Below are positions 44,942-56,220 of a stretch of DNA of 64,000 nucleotides, in pieces. Source of the stretch: Marsupella aquatica (taxonomy: Eukaryota; Marchantiophyta). The stretch spans positions 30,504,001 through 30,568,000 of the forward strand of contig OZ316892.1 in assembly GCA_973895155.1 (NCBI GenBank). The letters are read 5' to 3'. Made by a program: the position numbers and the translations under genes. The notes under the pieces were generated by a model. That model was not told the DNA's origin. It ran no database searches and saw only the letters and a list, made by a program, of their open reading frames with translations. Position 1 is the stretch's first letter. Each line of letters begins with the position of its first letter.

Positions 44942-47346
44942 ATGCATCCTGGTACCACGGGTCAAACAATTGCTATGTTGAAAGATCGTCTACAGCGAGG
45001 CATTGCTATAGACTCGTACACATATGTTAAAGTTCTGCAAATGTGCTTGCAACAGAAAGACCTCCAGGAGCCAAGCAAATTCATGATTGCATCATCGAGA
45101 GTGGAATTCACGAAAATCCATATGTGGCAATCACGCTTTTGAATGTGTATATCAAATGCGGAGGTTTATCGGATGCACGTAGAGTTTTTGATCAAATTCA
45201 GAACAAGAGTGTTATTACTTGGACCAGCATGATTGCGGATACGCTAGGAGTGATCATGCTGAATCTGCACTCGAAATTTTCAATCTAATGCGCCAAGCAG
45301 GCGTGAAGCCGAATGAGATCACGTATCTGAGCATCCTGAATGCATGTTCAAGCCCATTAGCTCTCAATTGGGGCAAAGAAATTCATCAGGGTATTCGACA
45401 TGCCGGCTTTGAATCGGACGTGCGTGTAGGGTCTGCTCTCGTACTGATGTACGCTAAATGTGGGTGCATCACCGAGGCAAGGAAAGTTTTTGAAAAGTTG
45501 ACTAATCGAAATGTCATTACATGGAATGTGATGAATGGAGCATGTGCAGAACGTGGTGATGGTTTGGAAGCATATCGACTATTCCTCCAAATGAGACGGG
45601 ATGGCTTCGAACCAAATGCAATCACCTATACGAGCATCCTGAATGCATCCGCATGTGATGGGGGTTTGGCATGGGTGAAGGACGTTCATGGCCACGCTAG
45701 GAAAGCGGGACTGGAGTCAGATTTGCGTGTGGGCTCTGCGCTGGTTCACATGTATGCAGAGAGTGGCAGGATAGGTGACGCCCGACTGGTTTTTGACAGA
45801 ATGGAGAAACGCGACGTAATCACATGGAATGTAATGATAGGAGGATTTGCACACATGGATGTGGGCACGAAGCATATCGATTGTTTCTCCAAAATGAGAC
45901 GGAAGGCTTTGAACCAGATGCATTCACTTATACGAGTATTCTGAATGCATCTGCAAGTGCGGGGGCTTTGGAGTGGGTGAAGGAGGTTCATGGCCATGCT
46001 AGAAATGCCGGACTAGAGTCGGATTTGCGTGTGGGCTCTGCGCTGGTTCACATGTATGCAGAGAGTGGCAGGATAGGTGACGCCCGACTGGTTTTTGACA
46101 GAATGGAGAAACGCGACGGTAATCACATGGAATGTAATGATAGGAGGACTTGCACAACATGGATGTGGGCACGAAGCATATCGACTATTCCTCCAAATGA
46201 GACGGGAAGGCGTCAAACCAGATGCAATCACTTATCTGAGCATCCTGAATGCATCTGCAAGTGCGGGGGCTTTGGAGTGGGTGAAGGAGATTCATGGCCA
46301 TGCTGCCGAAGCAGGACTGGAGTCAGACTTGCGTGTGGGCACTGCACTGGTCCACATGTATGCAAAGATTGGCAGTATAGATGACGCCCGACTTGTTTTT
46401 AACAGAATGGAGAAACACAATGTAGTCACATGGAACGTAATGATCGGGGGACTTGCACAACATGGATGTGGGCACGAAGCCCTGGAACTTTTCAGACAAA
46501 TGAATGCAGACGATGTGAAGCCCACCGAGACGTCATTCACAGCTGTGTTGTCAGCCTGTTCTCATGGGAGGCCTTGTTGATGATGGCCGTAGAATCTTTT
46601 TTGCTATGACGCAAGATTATGGTATCGAGCGTACTGTTTTTCACTATAACCTCATGGTGGATATTCTTGGGCGGGCGGGACACGTGGAAGAAGCAAAGCG
46701 GTTGATCAGTGAGATGCCGATCGAACCAGATGATGTGACTTGGACAGCCTTGCTTGGGGCTTGTAGAACTTACGGTAACGTGGAGCTGGGTGAACTGGCC
46801 GCTAACGAGCTTTTCAAGTTGGAACCCGGTAGGGCCTCTACATATGTGCTGCTCTCCAATATCTATGCTGCAGCTGGGAAGTGGGAGAAGGTGTCATCTG
46901 TGCGCACTATGATGCAAGAGAGAGGTGTTCGGAAGGAGCCAGGACGTAGCTGGATCGAAGTTCATAACAAGATCCATGAATTTGTGGTGGGGGATACATC
47001 TCACCCAGAAGCGGAGGCGATCTATACTGAGCTGAATAAATTGACTGAAAAACTGAAGGCGGAAGGCTACATTCCGGATACCCAGCTTGTATTGCATGAT
47101 ATCAATGAAGAGGATAAAGAGCTAGCCCTTTGCTCTCATAGTGAGAAGTTGGCTATTGCTTACGGACTTATGCACCTACCTTGGGGAGAACCTATTCGTG
47201 TAAGTAAGAACCTTCGGGTGTGTTCAGATTGCCACTCAGCAACCAAGTATATCTCTAAGGTGACCGGACGCGAGATTATTGCAAGGGATGCAAATCGGTT
47301 CCACCATTTTAAAGATGGAATGTGTTCTTGTGGTGATTACTGGTGA
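44942..47346 (+). pseudogene. PPR-DYW protein gene with several single-base frame breaks
   Basis: Candidate start ATG 44942; the product would be an organelle RNA-editing factor. Repeats of about 35 residues in the P-L-S style follow, including LLNVYIKCGGLSDARRVFD, SALVHMYAESGRIGDARLVF and YLSILNASASAGALEWVKE. Then come the E region (YNLMVDILGRAGHVEEAKRL, VLLSNIYAAAGKWEKV) and a complete DYW deaminase: the zinc site HSEKLAIAYGL, then CSDCHSATKYISK, ending CSCGDYW at 47344. The frame breaks at about 45070, 45237, 45853, 45893-45902, 46118 and 46565, each by one base, and one break can be seen directly by comparing adjacent repeats. All catalytic motifs persist, so it is either a young pseudogene or a repeat-rich gene with uncorrected read errors. 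Confidence 0.85.
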
Positions 47347-48014
47347 ACCCAGATTGAAAGCTGTGTTGGGCTGGCTGGAAAGTGACTTCAAATCAGTAGT
47401 CACTGGCAGCGCAGATACAGTCAGGTTTTGGGTGTCGCAATTCTATAACATTAATTTTGAGATTCTGCAATTGGGGATTGTACCTAGCCCTCTTCTGGCT
47501 GAAAGACCATTTCATGTAAGAGAAATGTCACGCAAGTTTCGTTTTGAGTGTCGAAATTATAGGTGCGTGAAATCAAGCTGTTGGCTTGATATGTAGAAAC
47601 CTCTTTTGACATCTTAGTTGAGTATTGTCCTTAGATCAAAAGAAGAGTTTGCATACAGTAGCTGCCTTGCTGTGAACAGGGTACTGGAAGGGAACACACA
47701 TTGGTGACAGGAGACGAAAATCAAGGGCATAAAGATCAAATGCGCGGATGGCGACCTCCACCAGCAGAAAGCTTCAAGCAATGAGTCTTCGAGTTCATCG
47801 ACTTGCAGGAAGCCTTTGGCCGAGACTGATGGATGTATTCAGATCTTCGAATACATCCATGTCGAAGATTAAATTCAATTCTAGTAAAGTGGCCATGTTC
47901 TTATTTTGCCCCAGGGTCCCCACTTTTCTCCCCAATAACTTTCATTTATTTGGATTTCATGACAACTCACCCTACCAGCTCTTTCTACGAGCAAGAGTAA
48001 AGGATTCAGCAATT
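47347..48014. other. PPR downstream region, no gene
   Basis: Short frames only. It contains probable 3' untranslated sequence of the PPR gene and then unannotated AT-rich DNA. The inverted repeat that recurs at the window's right edge is visible from 48015 but may begin earlier, since the partner is cut by the window end. Confidence 0.5.
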
Positions 48015-48315
48015 ACTTTTCCTTGTTTGCAACTTAAAATACATACAAAGCTTATTAAATTCATTCTAACTCCAAGTCGTTCTGTATTTCTCCTCTGCTT
48101 ATGTCACTTCATTCTAAAATGTTTGAAAAAATGGTATACACTGAAAGGTTACTTAGATATTGTTAAATTTATAAGACAAAACTAGTTTCACAAGTATCCC
48201 AAAACATTTTGTTAGGTTGGCCCAAACTTTTATCTATTGGGCCAACCAAAATGGCCCTAAGGATCGCACAAGAAAGCTACAGGATACATAGTTACTTTGC
48301 AGGAGAGATGCAAGG
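48015..48315 (+). repeat. Left arm of a long-range inverted repeat
   Basis: 301 bp match 63700-64000 in reverse complement with few differences, including TAGGTTGGCCCAAA and TTGCAGGAGAGATGCAAG. The arms are about 15.4 kb apart. The repeat extends past the window on the right, so its full length is unknown. It may be part of an unrecognised element. Confidence 0.85.
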
Positions 48316-50525
48316 GCATGTTGGAAGGAGTGAAGTTCGAAAAGGCTGGTTTGCATCTGGCACAACAATTTTATGCTGATAATACGACAGTGATCATTAA
48401 AGGAGAGAGAAGGAATATTGAGAGCTGTAAAGCAATATTTCAGGTATTTGCTAAGGCATCAGGATTAGAATGTAACTGTGATGGAGCTAATGCGATTTTA
48501 CTAAGTAAGGACCCAATACCGGGTGATTTACTGGATCTAAATTGGAAATGGGAAGGTCCTGGTAATTACTCTACACTTCTTGGATTCATGTTTGGGTCGG
48601 AAGGGATCAATGGAGCAACTACGGTGCAGTCGATAAGGTCATTACTGGAGAAGAAACTGACTCAGGCTCGGTTGAACCCGCTTTCCTTTATGGCTAGGGT
48701 ATTGGTGGCAAATCACATATTGATGGGCTCACTGTGGTTTATTCTAACTCTTTGGTGTGGAGCGGACCGGGAGTTACACAACATCAAGGTGGAACTGATA
48801 AATTTCCTATGGGCAGGTCAAAACATTTCAGCCCATCATAGGATTAACTTTCGAATCCTGTCTAAGAAAAAGACGGAGGGAGGTGTGGGCCTGATCGCAT
48901 TGGAACATCAGGTGACGGCTTTAGCAGCGAGGTTCATTATGTTTGCGGTATCTACTGGGGAACATCCGTTACAATTGCTGCTTCAAACACGGATTATAGC
49001 GATGTCTATGCATAAATGGGGTTGTGATGATTACTCTTGGATTTTTAACAATTGTAGAACTATACCTACAGAGGGATCAGAGTTATGGAAAGGAATTTGT
49101 CATTCGTGGAACAAGATGAAGCCTCTGCTTAGGTTTGAGATACCGGCAAACTCAAGGACTATGCTGAAGTTACCAGTGTGGTCTCCTTCCTGTAATCATG
49201 TGGAGATCAGAAAGGTGGGATGTAAATCTCTTCAGCAAAGGCTGTTGCGTAGATGGGGATTGTCTAAATGGCAGGATGTATTCTCAGAAGTGGGAATTCC
49301 TAAGTCATGGGATGAATTGAGATCAAGTGGAGCAAATGTCGGGGGTAAGAGAGCTTTTGAAGCTCTTATATCTAACTCAAAATCTCAATCAGATGTACAG
49401 TTCTGTGATCCGAATGTGGAAAGTAAAATTTTGATCTCCCAGGTACCGATTTGTGAAGGTAACTTGGTCTGGAAAATTTCAGTCAAGAATGCTCAGGTGA
49501 AAGGTTCTTGGCAACCGGGAGAGCTTAACCAGATGCCGTTTGCTACTTTTGTCATTCAAGATGGGATAATGCAGAAGAGGTTACAGGTTCCTATCCAGGC
49601 GGTGGAATTATTCACTATGATATCTGGCAGAGTGAAGAATTGGAATACACATAAGTTGGGGATCGGACTAAAAGGTAGTCAGGACGAAATTGTAGGTGTA
49701 ACTAACCAATTTGTGTGGTTAGATGGAAGAGAGTTCTTTCATGCCTCTACTGCCAGTGTTAGAAAATTACTTCAGGATCGGGAGAGATCGGATATGATTG
49801 GATTACAGAAGTGGAGGAATGAAATAAGTATGGTGCCTTCTGATTCGGTTATTTGGAGAAACATCTGGAAACCTTATCGGGAGATGAAGGTGAATTTTTT
49901 CATGTGGCAGATTGCTCATCGGATTTTCGCCACTAAGCACTTCATTGGTAGGCGTTCTATTCGTAAGGACGAGCATGGAGTGATTATTCCGTTTTCTCGA
50001 AACGATGCAGAGTGGTGGTGTGGTCGATGTGAAAGAAATCTACATGAAGACTCCCTTCATTGTCAATGGAGTTGCGAGGAATCTAAGAGGATCTGGAATT
50101 GGGTGATGAAGCTGGTACAGAGGGCGATGGGCAACTCAGGTTTCTCTATAAATGCTGCTCAGGCGATAATTGGGGCACCGCTATACAGAACCACTTCGAA
50201 AACTCCACTTAAACTGTGGCAGATAATCAGGGGGATCACGAATTGGCATCTATGGAAGGCTCGTTGCTCTCTGGAGAAGGAAAAGGTTAGGATTACAGAA
50301 GTTGGTATCCAGATTAAAATCTGGAGAGAACTCAGATTGAATATGAGGGTAGCTTGGACTCAATGTTCTAGGCGTCTGTTACTCTGTAATCTTCCTGTGC
50401 CGGAGAATCAGGAACTAAGAGGAAGAATGGTTCGAGACTTTGGTAGAGAGGGTGGATTATACAGGATTACGGAGGGTCTTTTCATAGTGGAATACACGCC
50501 ATTATGGCTGTTTGACCCACCTTGA
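48297..50525 (+). pseudogene. LINE reverse-transcriptase C-terminal half
   Basis: A long uninterrupted frame of 742 codons. It opens with HLAQQFYADNTTVIIKG, the motif-C region where FADD is expected, with the second Asp replaced by Asn. The thumb region follows (LSFMARVLVANHILMGSLWF, LINFLWAG), then a zf-RVT block near the end (WRNIWKPYREMKVNFFMWQ, then C-x2-C...H-x4-C in WWCGRCERNLHEDSLHCQWSC) and the C-terminal LWKARCSLE. The intact frame despite truncation suggests a recent insertion. The first codons are contributed by flanking repeat DNA. Confidence 0.8.
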
Positions 50526-50912
50526 GCTTTGGCTTTGGCTTTGGGGGTGGGGTTTAGTTTGTGGCAGTTAGGGTTTACCTCTCATTGAGGTTTTTCCGCT
50601 GAAGTACAGTAGGTCAGATATTGGTTATTACTGATTCTCTCCCTGTTTCTTTTGCCTGAGTTTTGCCCTCAGTGATGCCTGTGCTTTCTTTGTTGCTTTA
50701 AGATGACTTTTTCTGGTGGAGCTGATGTGATGGCTTTTCACCTTGTTTCCTGTTTGGCCCTTGCTCACTTGACTGAATGTGTTCGGTCTTGGTGTTGCTG
50801 TTGGTCTGTGACCTGTCTTGGGTCTGGCCTGTTTTACTCCCGCTTTTATTGGGTTTTACTTCTCTTTTAAGTAAAGTACTCCGTTCAAAACAAAAAAAAC
50901 AAAAAAAACAAT
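48316..50912 (+). mobile_element. 5'-truncated LINE (non-LTR retrotransposon)
   Basis: The element keeps the second half of the reverse-transcriptase protein, a 3' untranslated region and an A-rich tail (AAAACAAAAAAAACAAAAAAAAC at 50889-50911, shown here in description only as an A-rich run after CTCCGTTC). The endonuclease and first reverse-transcriptase motifs are missing. The left edge coincides with the end of the inverted repeat at 48315. I could not find a convincing TSD. Confidence 0.75.
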
Positions 50913-51014
50913 AACAATTTCCTGTTACCAGGAGAAATTGTTTCCTGTCTCCACTGCTATACCCGTACTGTAGCATCGCGACCACTAAAACCGCTATTAA
51001 GACCAGATTTTCAG

Positions 51015-52031
51015 CTGTTTGTGAGGGATTGTCTCATTCTCCGATGGGAGAATAAGACAGACCGGGCACTTCGGTACGAGGCTGCAGTTGAGAACACCTC
51101 AAAATTAAAGGCATGGAGCCCTTTGTTCTATGATAAACTCCCTTATGTGATTGGTGGTTGCTCCGGTGGAAGGCAGTTTCAATGGCTGAAGCTCTATCCG
51201 CGAGGCAAGGAAATTGTTTCTGAAAGTATCTCACAACTCTATGACTTGAATATGTTGAGCGATGTAGCCAAGTTCCTACATAGCACCATTCGGATGCACT
51301 GTCTCCTACAGAAACTACAGGAAGAACTGGATAGTAACATCCCCTTGGCATTATATAAGCCAATAGCAAGAGGTGATGGTGGAGCAGTGACGATCTATCC
51401 TGACTGCGTGACGAAGGAAATCCCACGATTGATGAAAGATAAGGTGACCGCGATAAAATGCCTGTATGAAAAAATCGAGGGTTCCAGGTACCTGATCCAA
51501 CTTATATCCGCCCGACCATCCAGGGCTAAAACAGTATTGCAACTACAACCTGTTGGTGACCCATCTGCAAAGCCTAAGGATTGCAAGGATTTAGTAAATG
51601 CCACGCATGACATGTTATGCGGCCTTGCGGACTTGCACATGAAAGGCTACACCCACAGGGACATAAGGTGGCCCAACGTTATCAAAGTAAATGATATGGG
51701 TGAATGGAAATGGGTGATCATAGACTTGGAAGCTGCTGGAGACAACAATGAAGTATGGGTTGGTGAGGACTTAACGGGTTGGGATGCGGAAACGTTGGAA
51801 GAAGACAATGACAAAAGGAAAAGATACACCAAGGGATCGGACATGTACCAACTCGGGAAACTTATAGCTGAATGGCTCGATGACTTTTCTAAGGGCGGTA
51901 AGGAAGAACGTCAATTGATGAGATCCCGGGCAAAACAAATGCAGCAGGAACGTACAGCAGCAGCGAAGATGCTTGAGGATATCTGCAAGAAACGTTGCGA
52001 ACGATGTCGCGTGTTTGGCACAAAGCTGTAG
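51015..52031 (+). CDS. Protein kinase-like exon, 338 codons
   Basis: The frame opens after a GATTTTCAG splice-acceptor-like site at 51014 with LFVRDCLILRWENKTDRAL and runs to a stop at 52031. There is no ATG before residue 80, so an upstream exon is expected; the LINE tail ends only about 100 bp upstream and may sit in the intron. The C-lobe is clear: LADLHMKGYTHRDIRWPNVI holds the HRD catalytic Asp and the downstream Asn, WVIIDLEAAG replaces the DFG motif with DLE, and GSDMYQLGKLIAEWL is the F-helix Asp. The N-lobe lacks a recognisable Gly-rich loop. It resembles the divergent HRDIRWPN-type kinases found in some plant, fungal and oomycete proteins. Substrate unknown. It could be a full-length single-exon protein if a non-ATG or internal start is used. 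Confidence 0.65.
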   Translation: MFVRDCLILRWENKTDRALRYEAAVENTSKLKAWSPLFYDKLPYVIGGCSGGRQFQWLKLYPRGKEIVSESISQLYDLNMLSDVAKFLHSTIRMHCLLQKLQEELDSNIPLALYKPIARGDGGAVTIYPDCVTKEIPRLMKDKVTAIKCLYEKIEGSRYLIQLISARPSRAKTVLQLQPVGDPSAKPKDCKDLVNATHDMLCGLADLHMKGYTHRDIRWPNVIKVNDMGEWKWVIIDLEAAGDNNEVWVGEDLTGWDAETLEEDNDKRKRYTKGSDMYQLGKLIAEWLDDFSKGGKEERQLMRSRAKQMQQERTAAAKMLEDICKKRCERCRVFGTKL

Positions 52032-53559
52032 ACAGGATTCTGATACTCGTATCAGTAACTCATTGGAAGGTGATCTGCTTTCCCTGAAATTCGTGTTCTT
52101 CCATATAATTATGTTGAGTTCTGTCAACTCGATTGCTGTTGATTGGCATCAACTGTCTCACCTTGGCAAAGAGGAGATTGCCCTATGTTTTTTCTTCTCC
52201 AAATCTTCATTGACAGACAGATGCAATAACAAAATCCAATTGTAGACTTCCGCAGGTTTCTGAAAGGAAGACCGGGAGTAAACTAAAGAGAGATATCCAA
52301 GACTTTACCTGGTGAGTTAAGGCAACTCATAGAAGAAGTTTTTCTGTATGGCATATCTGAATTTCAGGACTTGTGAGTCTCAAAATTTATCAGTCCGGCC
52401 CTGGTGTTAATGACAAAGGACCGTCCTGAGATTTGCGTTGGTTGCCGAATACTATCCATCGTTTGAAAGTTTGGCAGTTGAATGAGAGGGGGCTTCGTTT
52501 TTGTGTCATATGAACTACGTTTTAAAGGGCAGAATGTACAGAAGAATTGCATTTAGTGTAGTTCCGTATTTGTTTTGACAGCTCGGTCTGATTATTTCAT
52601 AGTAGATTGCTGTCAGGTTTTGGAAAGGAAGAAGTGAAGGCACACGCAACCATGCCTCTCAGATCAATCTCTTTGAAGACCATTATTGGGTTTAAATTGT
52701 CAGATTTCGTACATGATCTCACGACTTGCAGAGTGAGCGCGGCAGATATGTCAAAGATAGTTCAAAAGGATCTCACAATGAAAAAAAGTATCTAATTTGC
52801 AAACGATGTAGGTATGCAGTAGTTCCTATTTGGGGGAAACTCTAGTAGTTGTAGCTTATTCTGCTAACTTCCCACTCAGTTTCCGATGCAAAGGGAGAAT
52901 CTCCTGTTCGTTGACAATTGGGCCGGCGTGTGAAATAGCTCAAACCCATACCAAAGAGAGAATAAAGCTACGCTTAACCGATTGATATTTTAAACTCTCC
53001 TGTGCCCTTCTTCGGTCCCGTGTGTCCTCATTCTTGATTGGGTCATTATTTGGCATCTTGTACTCTGTCCTTTCCGTTCCCAAGTGGCGGATTTTAGACT
53101 TAAAAATCACTCTATTCGACAATAATCAACGGAGAATTTACTTCATCATCCCAAACTACTGAATGTCTTTGGACCTCGTTGCTACTGTAAGTGTAGAGAA
53201 GTATATTAAAGTATGCTTACATGTGGAGCATAGAATAAGCTTGACAACTTCCATATTAGCTCACTGTTTCCCCTTTCGCAGCTTACCCATCTCAAGATGG
53301 AACTTTAAAAACTGTACCAGGACGTTCGCCTCGATGAGTTTCTATAGGCAGTGGTCCAGTTGACTACACAGATAATCTTGAACCTTTTGAAGGACTCATG
53401 AAGACAACTACTTCATTGTCCACTGATTGGGAAACGATTCACGGTAAGCTGCATCTTGATCCCTGGCTAGTTGACTAACAGTTGTATCCGTGACACGCCC
53501 ATTCAGTAGCCTGCGAGCCAGCCTATCCTTCACCGTTGGTTTCTTTCGCAAGAGAGCGG
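52032..53559. other. Intergenic region between kinase-like gene and UVSSA
   Basis: Only short frames without motifs. The two genes converge here, so the stretch probably holds both 3' untranslated regions. I see no repeat or element. Confidence 0.5.
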
Positions 53560-56220
53560 TCAGCCCACCTCTTGGCTTTCTGTACGAGAGTCAGCATTGC
53601 CCCCTTCATCAAAAGCCCCACTAGGAGCCTCACCAAATTCTCCTAATCTAATTTGAGCAGTAGCTGCTTCTCTTAAGCAGGCCTCGTTGTGCTCTCTAGT
53701 TCTTTTCGCTCTATGTCTCCGTGCTAGTGCCTTGGCTTGTTCGTCCATCTTCCTAACGTTCCCTATTGCCTGCTCCGCTAGATCGATCGGGTCTAAGCTT
53801 TGATGACCTGTAAGGATGCCAGTTTCATCAGATTCGTCACCACCAGTTCCTGTCAACTGTCTCGCATTTTCTGTCTGGGGTCCAATTGCTGACTGCGCGT
53901 GCTTTACTTCTTCAGGAATAATATTTCCTTCCTCGTCTCGCGCTCTTATAGGCCCATGGAGTGGGCATTTCCGAAGATCTCTCCGTTGGTACAACCCTCC
54001 ACTCCTCAGAGGAGCTCGACAAGGGCAAATTTCAACCTTTGGGGCTTTGTAGTACGATGCCCTTATGCTGATTTCTGCAATCTTCTCAGCAGGGATCATG
54101 ACATCATAGTCAACCTTCCCCCAGTGATTCTCATATTCCATCCCCCGTGAGTTGGCAGGGATGGCACTCTGACTGCCCCAAGTGTCCAGGAATGAGCCCC
54201 ATGGCAACACCGGGACTTCCTTCAGCAGATCTTGCTTGATACCCACTACGTCCATTTTCTCCGAGTTGCTTTTGATTTCTTCACTCTCCACTGTAGTTGT
54301 ATAGCCGGAGCTGGGGGCGTCAGCAGACCGGCTGCTTTCAACTGGAGGACTATGTGGAACAACTCCTATGTCGGTCAATAGATCTCCCTGTTCCCAAATT
54401 TTGACAACGAATTCCTCCCCAGTATCCCTCGCACCACTCCCCTCAATTCTCTGAATGCCAAGCCCCTCGCATTTGGCTCGAACTTGCAGCAGGTGGTTTC
54501 GTAGATCAATTATGTCCCTGAGAAAGGAGTCTCTGGAGTGCTTGTCTTCTTCAGGGTCTACTCTCATCAGCGTTGTTAACCACTCCTGAGAATTCAAGAT
54601 GTTTCGAGTCGTTAGAAGCTTGTAAAGATCCCAAAGTGTGTCAAAAACTGATGAGTTGTCTGTTGATTCCTGTGGTAATACATCCTGCTCTTCTACTACC
54701 TCCCGAAGGTGTCGAAGGTTTTCCACTCCGTATGTTTCAGATTCATCATCTTTGTCCCCAATGTCAGCACCAATTGGAGTGCCCTCTGCAGCATCTTCCG
54801 AGGTAGCAGCTGGAGGAACGAGAATCTCAAGACATTGGTCAATTTCGTCGAGTGTAGATTGGATATCAGCTTTAAAATTCGGAAATTCCTGTATCAACGT
54901 CCGGAATTTCCTCTTGAACAGCTCTTGCGTGCGTTCCTCCCTGTCCCTCCGCTGCTGATTTGCCAAAGTTGCACCCTCTCTGTCGTTAGGAAACTCCAAC
55001 CTGAGAGTGGTCTTCAAGTAATCATGGCCCAGTCGAATCGGCTTGTAATGCTGTCCAAACATGTCCTTCCATTTCTCCACCAGCTCTATGCTCTTCTTGC
55101 GTAGCAACTTGGCCCGATCATCTGGAGGTGGGAGAGGATAATCTGCCCTAAAGCTGACACTGAGCAGTATGAAGATCTCGAATTGAGGAACCAAAAGCGA
55201 GCGGAAGAGCTTGGATCTAGTGAATAGTTCATCTACCAGCAACACTGCCAAGTAACGAACCTGCAGGGTAAACAAGTGAAACCAATGGCTCAGTTTTCAA
55301 AACCAATTATATGCTATGAGACTTCACCGCCTCTCTCAACTTTCCACCTTTTCATTGGGTAAAATCCCATGCCCACCTGAGGGTTGTGCCCCATTGTGTA
55401 GCACCTGGTGAATCTACAGACACTAGTCCTTATGTGCCCCCTGCAAAAATAAATACTTGCTACCCACAATTTTCTATTACACAAAATGAAGAAAGGGAAT
55501 GGGTGCTAAAACATCCTCAGGGTGCTTTCTCTGCTGATCTTCAAATTCTGAGCCTTATTAGGTACGGAAAATTGCCCCAGGCGAACCCAAAGCGTTACTG
55601 GTGATCTTCAAAGTCTGCTACCGTGAATTGCCCTGAGCTACCTAAAGATACACTATCACTCTTGAATTTCTCCTCCGTACGTGCCACATTGAATTGCCCA
55701 GGGCTAAACGTAAATAGGGTTTGAACGGCCTTGACCAGAGACTTGAAGGCAATTATACGCAAAAGAGCCCGAATTGAGCGTTACTGATTCCTCAACAAAT
55801 CTTTTAACCCTCGAGTCTTCGACAACTTGAATTCCATAAGCGTCTGCAATTCACATCACGATGAGCCAGCCGACCACAAAATCGCGATTGCTTGCCTTTG
55901 GAGAAGACCCTAATTAAAAAATCAAGGGCGACCGAGCGAATTTTGGATAACCCATATCAGAACAATTGCATAATAGTTTGCAAGCAAATTTTGTTGCGAG
56001 TAGAGAAGTGAGCGAGGGACCTGAGATGGTTCTTTTTGAGCCAATCCAGGAGGAAATCGAATGCGGCATGAACGTTGCTGTCGAAGACACGCACGAGAGA
56101 TTTAATGGAAGACAGAGCGCGATCTTCGAGGTGGAGCAGAGGAGAGGTCGTGGCGGTTTCAATCAGATCTCCCAGCCTCTTGCAATCGACGAAGATATCT
56201 CGCTCATTTGCGTTGGACAA
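53560..56220 (-). CDS. UVSSA: UVSSA homologue (UV-stimulated scaffold protein A), two exons
   Basis: Exon 1 (56220-56021) starts MSNANERDIF and carries SIKSLVRVFDSNVHAAF. Exon 2 (55260-53560) continues VRYLAVLLVDELFTRSKLFR and KWKDMFGQHYKPIRLGHDYL, the VHS-like N-terminal domain. An acidic linker leads to the C-terminal DUF2043 region, PWGSFLDTWGSQSAIPANSRG, HWGKVDYDVMIPAEKIAE and CRAPLRSGGLYQRRDLRKCPLHG, then a Lys/Arg helix near the end. In other eukaryotes UVSSA acts in transcription-coupled repair, binding stalled RNA polymerase II and TFIIH with the CSA/CSB and USP7 partners. Two oddities: the zinc motif has Tyr where Cys is usual (GGLY for GGLC), and exon 1 ends in phase 2 while exon 2 opens in phase 0, so a single base seems missing near CATCTCAG at 56021. 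The intron is 55261-56020 (GTCCCT...CTGCAG). Confidence 0.85.
55261..56020 (-). other. UVSSA intron 1
   Basis: On the minus strand it opens GTCCCT after CATCTCAG and closes TTTACCCTGCAG before GTTCGTTACTTGG. Canonical GT-AG ends. About 760 bp, with no other gene in it. Confidence 0.7.

Noticed and set aside
48300-50960. TSD for the long LINE (CAGGAGA near both ends)
   Set aside because: The seven-base match is offset from the A-rich tail and the left edge, so I do not count it as a target-site duplication.
51010-51021. GTG start for the kinase-like protein
   Set aside because: A splice-acceptor-like TTTTCAG immediately precedes the frame, and eukaryotic GTG starts are rare; an upstream exon is more likely.
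53816-55104. Plus-strand open frames of 77-131 codons
   Set aside because: They are opposite UVSSA exon 2 and have no motif.
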